Below, in pieces: positions 58,157-64,000 of a stretch of DNA of 64,000 nt (positions are counted from its first letter, which is position 1; each line of letters opens with the position of its first letter). The stretch lies in assembly GCA_028673005.1 (NCBI GenBank), contig CM054116.1:97938207-98002206 (forward strand), given 5' to 3'. This stretch comes from Tanypteryx hageni. Lineage: Eukaryota > Arthropoda > Insecta > Odonata > Petaluridae. The notes beneath the pieces are model-generated. The model had not been told where the DNA came from. It was given only the letters and a program-made list of their open reading frames with translations, and did not search any database. The translations under genes and the position numbers were made by a program.

Positions 58157-58336
58157 TGTGGTGGCCACATCAGATTTTTGGGAAATAAGTTTTAAACAGG
58201 AAAATATTCTTCTATGACCGGGAATCGAACTCGGGTCTTCCACCCAACTAAGAAAAACACCCGTGTTCAGAAACAGGAAATACTATCTGCTACGATAGTT
58301 CAGTGGTAGAATATTCGCCCGACAAGTGGAAGACCC
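58157..58336. repeat. tRNA-like repeat family, right copy with truncated inverted pair
   Basis: GATTTTTGGGAAAT...AAACAGGAAAA is followed by a truncated minus-strand tRNA-like 3' half (about 58212-58243, GACCGGGAATCGAACTCGGG). A short spacer (AACTAAGAAAAACACCCG, TTCAGAAACAGG) separates it from a plus-strand tRNA-like 5' part starting at 58289 (GCTACGATAGTTCAGTGG), cut off near 58335. The order is the same as at 421-522. Confidence 0.7.
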
Positions 58337-58965
58337 TATAGAATTAGAAAAGGACGGGAGGAAAGAGATAAAGAGGGAGAGTTATGGATTGAGACAGGAG
58401 GGAATGAGAGAGGTGGAAAGTGAAAGAAGAGAGGCAAGAGAGTGAGAGAGAGGGAGTGAGAGTGAGGGAGTGAGAGGGAGGGAGGGAGATAGACAGACAG
58501 ACAGACAAACGACTTTATTTAGGGCGAAATTGAGACTATACTATATCTTATATTTAACCCTTTCGTCATATAAGTAGTTACAATATTTACATATTAAAAG
58601 AAATTAAATTACATAAGAATTAAAGTAAAATATATACAAATTGCAAGTTAATTATATATTGGTTAATAGATCACAGAGTATTACCAAAGAATATTGTTAG
58701 TTTTGTGGGCCGAAAAAACCTGTGTATCAGTTACATTTTAACACAGAAAAAAATTCCCTCTGCGGAAAATACCTACGAAGAGAAGAGAGGTGTAAAAAAC
58801 CGCGAAAAATTCTTAAATAGTTCAGAAAGAGAAAAAAAGAGAGAGAGAGATAGAGAGGGAAGGAAAGAGAGAGGAATGGAGGGAGACGGAGGGAGGGAGA
58901 GAGGGCGGCGAGACGGAGGGAGGGAATATTATTATTTATCCGTCATATGACGGGCAATACACTGG
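58337..58965 (+). repeat. Purine-rich tracts and a Helitron-like hairpin end
   Basis: Purine-rich tracts lie at about 58345-58500, ending in (GACA)n, and at 58824-58924 (GAGAGAGA, GGAGGGAG). They are followed by a perfect CCGTCATATGACGG hairpin (58940-58953) and ACTGG|T at 58961-58966. The 5' end of this element is not recognised. An 81-codon frame at 58705-58950 is low-complexity. Confidence 0.5.
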
Positions 58966-59525
58966 TATTACAATAGTAGTCTAGATTTGTTTGCATGTTT
59001 CTTTGGCTGAAACGCTCCCCTGGTATAGGAAGGATTTGGGGGAACCATTAGAGGAATAACTCGAGAACGGTTGGTACAATTTCTATGATTTTTTGCGATG
59101 CTTTGGATCTATCTTTTACTCCTTTTAGACAGGTCATAGTTTATCAGAAGATTAAGGGTTCGATTCCAGGAGGATTTTTATTCTCCATTTGATTTAAACG
59201 GGTTTTAGCGTAGCATATTAGTCATTTGCACGATAAAATTACTTCGGATCATTGCATGAATTCGGGAAATGTAACAAAAAACGTTTGAAATAACGAAACA
59301 TTATTTTCCTGCCTTCGACTTTTAAAGGCGCATAGAGCCGGTTTACAAATTATTTTTTAAAGGCAAAAAATGTGAAGTATTTTTACGTGCAAACTTTCGT
59401 CGTCAAGGTGATTAGTATTGTTGCCAGTTTCGTGTAATATCTTATGATTGACTGAAACTATAAATTTGCGTCGCAACTTTCCACATATTCAAGAAATTTT
59501 GATGCTGTTTTGAAGTTACGTTAAA
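58966..59525. repeat. Module after the hairpin end with B-box-like motif
   Basis: ACAATAGTAGTCTAGATTTG and TTTGCATG follow the hairpin, and about 190 bases on comes GGGTTCGATTCCAGGAGG (about 59158-59175), then TTCTCCATTTGATTT. The layout parallels 55841 onward and 19735-20165. Non-coding. Confidence 0.4.
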
Positions 59526-61100
59526 TCATATAAATAAAAGTAAATGTGTGTTTGTTTGTGTGTTAGCGCTGTAACTCCAAAACCAAGAGACCTAGAAAGC
59601 TGAAACTTGGCATGCGTACTTAGGAAAACCTGAGGGCGTGCACCTCGGGCGTATTATTTTTACTTCTTCATTTAAGGGGTTATTTTTACCCCATAGTTCC
59701 CCGATAAGAAAAGCATGGGAAAGAAAGTTTAATCGGTGCAGGGCTTTATAAAATTGCATTTTTAATTTATTTAAAATTGAGATACGAACTCGGGATTTAA
59801 ACAGTTTTATGTAAAAAAGAATAAGTTTTCTTATTTTTGAAAGTAGAAATCGAATATATATTGAATTAGCGTAATTATTAACTTTTATCGTGGAAAAAGG
59901 GAATATTTTACGGTTTTCAACAATGGAAAATGTTATTTGTTATGGTTGCGAGGTTAATGCTTTTCAATGGGAACAGATACGCGAAATGTTACGATCGTGT
60001 CTAATTTATGCTATCAAGGGGAATCAATGACGTCATAATGAATTATTTATTTTGTTCGATTTGTATTTTATGACAATTGACATTCGAATGAGTAATTCTC
60101 CGACTGTAATTTCCTAGAAAAAGAAAAAAACAAATCAAATTTGTAATATTAACAGAATATTTGCATTGTTGTTACACTGTTTATAGAAACATGACATTAT
60201 CGTAATTTAAAATTACGTGCATATACTTTCCTTTAAGCACAGCTGCAAAAGAGTTTTCGTGTTTCACTGTTATATTAATTCGTATTTAGTTTCAAGGACT
60301 AAAATCGAATATATATAGTTCTTTGTTTTTGACAGTTTGGTTGGTTGGTTCGTATTCACATAAGTAAGTGTTTCTTTGTCATAACAACAGAAAAAACTTA
60401 CACAGGTAAAGTTGCACATCTTGATTTGATTTTATTTTGCACGAGAAACGTAGTATATCCTGAAGCTCTATACTAATAAACATTTCAGATGTTTAAAAAA
60501 ATAATTGCCGTAAGCACAACAAAATAAATTAATATTCATGTTATTTTAATTGGGTCATTTTTACACTGCTCTGGGTCCCGGGAAACGCCGGTTAACCTAT
60601 CGCTAGTAATCAATAATATCGAATTATTCATAGATATTGTGGTAATGAAGTCAGATATAGAGATTAAAATTGATGAATTTTTTAAGGTCGTTGAGAAGAT
60701 TTTCTGTGAAAGCTGCGAAGATTTTAATCTTTGACTTAAACAAAAAATAAATTCTTATAAACTTATTTCAATTAAATTGCTTTGTGTGCACTAAAAAGTA
60801 AAAACTAAATCTAAAAATTCATATAATTGAAGTTCCCGTAATGTAAAAATAGTTTTGGGCATATAAATTTGTGTAGCGTAATCGTTAACGAATAAATCTT
60901 CACTCGTTTCTTTGCCACTCACCGTTTATATGCCAACAATTATTTTTACTTTCTGGAACATTAAATCATGTGAATTTCATATTTAATTTTTACTTATTAG
61001 TACATGTAAAAATTGGTTTTATTAATTTTTGCTTAAATTATGTTTTAACTTGATACTCAATTCAAGCATACCCTTCATACCTGATGGGTAATTACGCTAG
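59526..61100 (+). mobile_element. Helitron-like element, non-autonomous
   Basis: Begins A|TCATATAAATAAAAGTAAA followed by TGTGTTTGTTTGTGTG and GCTGTAACTCCAAAACC, the start pattern of the 45906 element. It ends with an ACCC...GGGT hairpin (61070-61089) and CTAG|T (61097-61101). 1575 bases with no Rep/helicase frame, hence non-autonomous. Its 3' 220 bases resemble 55600-55838. Confidence 0.6.
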
Positions 61101-61838
61101 TTAATGAATTATAGTTTGAATTTCATGCTTTAAATAATCCTTAAATCTTTATGAATATTAGAAAATAAATGGTCTAATTTTTAATTTTAAAATATTTGCT
61201 TTAATAAGTACATTTACATCGTAGAGAAATATTAGTAAATAGCAAAGCAATTTGCCGGCCTGAGTTGGCGTGCGTACACAGGCCTCCCTGCGAGAGCCTC
61301 CGGCGTGGCCAACTTAATCATGCTCGGCATTTAGGAACGTCTCTAATGTATATTTATTATAGTAACGTTAAGCATCGCCTAATAATTTATTTTGTATACT
61401 GGCTCCAAGCTGTTGCTGATTGATATGATGCATCACCATATAATATTTACTGGCCCATATTGTTGCTGATTATTTTGATATATCAAATATAAAATACAGC
61501 CCCTTTACACATCATGATTAGAAATTTTATAATGACAGGAAGAAAAATATATGACGCTTGTAGCAAAATGATTCATATTAATGTCACGGTAAATGCCATT
61601 GCATTCTTTGTCTTGACAAGTCTAACCATAAAGAAATTTAAGTAAAAGTATAGTTGGTGTCAACTTACCCAATATTATGTATATGAAAATCTAAAGATCT
61701 CTTCGTCAATGTTCAAAGAAGCACGTTACACAATCTTTATTTAATATTCCAATCATTCGATTTTTAAGTAGAAAATTAATTTATTTTTACCAGAAATTCT
61801 TGGTCATCTTTATTTTAATAACTTTTATATTAGCCTCA

Positions 61839-61882
<44 letters not shown>

Positions 61883-63389
61883 TATATGTCAGTTTGTATA
61901 ACGCTGATGGGTCAGCCGATAAATGGCGATTCCGAGCTGACAACGTCGTATGACTCCCCTTTCCCTTCTTTTGTTCTCGAGAAAGCCCCTCTTTTGTTTA
62001 TAATTACGTTATTTACAAAATTTTCCTGAGTTGCTCTTGCATAGCATTGCAAATTAGTTGCACACCAGTACCAAGTAACGCACTTGACACCAAGATCTAC
62101 TTACTTACTGACAAGAGAAGACCATAGGAAGAGTATAGGAACTCTCCAGTGAAAATGCGCGGCAATATGAATTTCCACCGGAGATTACCTACTGCGTCAT
62201 TTTAAAAATAAAACCGTTTTAGTTTTTGAGACTGAAAAGTAAAAAGTAAATTTCGATTTACTAGATTTGATTTAATACTTCTGTAAAAGATATTTGGCTT
62301 TTAACCTTCTTGCACTTTTAAAATCCCGTATAACTTTTACAAAAGTATTAAATCAGGTCTAGTAAATAAAAACCTATTTTTTCACTCTTTAAATCAAGTC
62401 TAGTAAAATTCAGTTTTTCCTCTTTAATGCAACATATAAAAGTTGTTTTTAAAAACTTTATTTTGAATTATTTTATTTCATCCTTATTCTCCTTCGCATT
62501 CTTTTCATGTCATTTTTTCAAATAAAAGTAGAATCCAGCCATTCCTGCGAGGAAGATCGAAAAATGTATGGTTGCTGAAGAAAATCCACAGCAAAGTGCT
62601 TCGGGATATTATATGTCTTGTGAGACAAATTAGGTTTCCTAGTACTCCATCTCCGCACTTATCTACTACTGACGCACATCGATAAGTTGATCAAGGAGCA
62701 TTAATTAAATCATTACTTTGGGTTACAATAAATTCTTGTTAATAGCCATTTAATCTACGTTATAAGGAAATATATACCGTCGAAACTCGCTTTTGATATA
62801 TTGAAAAAACGGGCGTTGTTTTTGGAAGACGCTGTTCGCCTTTTTAAATAAACAATATTACATTACTTAAGACAGAAGTTTTAGTTATTCCATTTTTTTT
62901 CAATTATTTGGTTATGTGGGTGCAGAAAATTGCAGTCCTAGGCCGTCAATAAGGCGCCATAAATTAACATACCAAGCCGATAGAGATTTTGATATTGGCA
63001 TAGCATTATTGAGTAACAAATTAAAACCATTTAAGTTAGTATTGGGATTATCAAATCGTGTAACTCTGTAAACTGTTTTATTCTATGATTAGTCGAGCCA
63101 AATAATAATGCGAATAGCCGTTGTGGACTGTTATTTGCAAAACTTTCAACTTAATTTTAAGGAATACTAATAGCTAATATGGTGCAATGTTTTTATTAGT
63201 GAAAAAATACATATTGATCAAAGCGATTAGGTGCTTGCATTTTAAAAGCCTTGTTACATAAGGGATAATATCGTTGCAATTTCGAGATGTACGTTGCAAT
63301 CTTTCCTGAAACTAAAAAAATATTTTTTACAGCTAAGTACTGCCGACACATTACAGTACCGGAGTATGACGTTGTCTTAGGATTCATTC
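61101..63389. other. Intergenic with (TA)n and a weak palindrome
   Basis: Holds a pure (TA)n run at 61844-61879 and an imperfect palindrome at about 62240-62410, where TTTACTAGATTTGATTTAAT pairs with TTTACTAGACCTGATTTAAT. A GC-richer patch lies at 61255-61325. No gene or complete transposon is seen. Confidence 0.5.
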
Positions 63390-64000
63390 CAAATTCGCTG
63401 AACCACCGAGAGTCTACTCGGAAGATTTCGATCGTAACCGGCCAGAAAAATCACCGAAATTTTTTTCTGACGCGGTTGTGAAAAATGACCGGACGAAATT
63501 TCTTTTGTGCACAATTTAGCGGATCCGGCGGAATTCGAACGTCATTTCGGTGACGAATGCCGTTCCATCCACTCACGACGGACCAGCGAACGGACGTTGC
63601 CTTCTCGTGGACACGATGCCGCTGCGAATCGGAGATCGCGACGCGAGAGGAACCTATTCTACAAAGTTTCTGCCTCGACCCTCTCTTTCTCTCTCTCTCT
63701 CTCACAGCCGTCGACGTCACCGGCGTCTGCTCGAGGCAATGCCTCGCGGACAATACTCACCCTCCCCCTCCCACTCCTCCCCCACACCCGTCCTTCCACC
63801 CCGCAGACTAAAAAAGGCCACCCCGCCTTTAACCCAGCCTGGTATCTTACGTCCGTTCCCATTGGTCGGCAGGAAGCCCAGAAACCCCGGGCCGCACGAC
63901 GCCATTCGACCAATCGGAGCGACGCTCTCTGCCGTCACTAAGATCGAGTGTCCGGGTCCCGAGCGGAGCCCGGCCCCCGCTATATATCTAACCTGCTCCC
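63390..64000 (+). promoter_or_regulatory. GC-rich promoter region at the window edge
   Basis: CpG-dense sequence with an inverted CCAAT box (ATTGG, 63861-63865), a forward CCAAT box (63910-63914) and a TATA box, TATATATC, at 63981-63988, about 67 bases after the second CCAAT. A start site would fall some 25-30 bases past the TATA box, just outside the window. A GACGTCAC half-CRE lies near 63713. The gene itself cannot be seen. Open frames here (63507-63941 and others) are by-products of high GC. Confidence 0.5.

Overview
The window is a piece of an arthropod nuclear genome, most likely an insect. It is AT-rich, with long introns, dense old transposon debris and a few CpG-rich, strand-asymmetric stretches. 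Only one cellular protein-coding gene can be read with confidence: a heterotrimeric G-protein alpha subunit of the G12/13 class (the insect concertina type). It lies on the + strand in six coding exons from 1793 to 16883 and encodes 382 residues. All five GTP-binding motifs and the G12/13-type C-terminus (LMLQ) are present. The insect assignment rests on the resemblance of this protein to insect concertina proteins as I remember them, and on the kinds of non-LTR retrotransposon and DNA-transposon remnants around it; no species can be named.

Layout. 1-1790: upstream DNA with a tRNA-like repeat fragment, a possible pogo-type transposon end and a CRE palindrome just before the start codon. 1793-16883: the G-alpha gene, whose introns carry several short non-autonomous DNA transposons, an inverted pair of tRNA-like modules (about 6.2-6.6 kb) and a tRNA-derived SINE nested in an older hAT-like element. 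16884 to about 18.5 kb: the probable 3' UTR, with three AATAAA signals. 18.5-64 kb: no complete cellular gene. This part holds hAT-like elements (20.2, 21.6, 24.4-26.0 and 52.6-54.3 kb), non-LTR retrotransposon remnants (30.1-30.9, 42.4-43.1 and probably 48.4-49.0 kb), a pogo-like element (40.7-41.1 kb), Helitron-like elements (45.9-48.0 and 59.5-61.1 kb, plus 3'-end-like hairpins at 55.8 and 58.9 kb), two large inverted structures (39.5/45.8 kb arms and a near-perfect palindrome at 41.6-41.9 kb), an element whose ends are built of repeated GGTAAATG half-sites (36.4-37.1 kb), and CpG-rich or purine/pyrimidine-rich blocks. The last 600 bases are GC-rich and end in CCAAT boxes and a TATA box, so a promoter probably reads out of the window on the + strand.

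The sequence shows no gene cluster or pathway beyond the single signalling gene. The most unusual structure is a repeat family that carries two complete or partial tRNA-like sequences head to head inside inverted repeats. It occurs at three places (about 0.3-0.5, 6.2-6.6 and 57.1-58.3 kb). I found no convincing new defence, toxin or biosynthetic system. The strongest observations concern repeat architecture.
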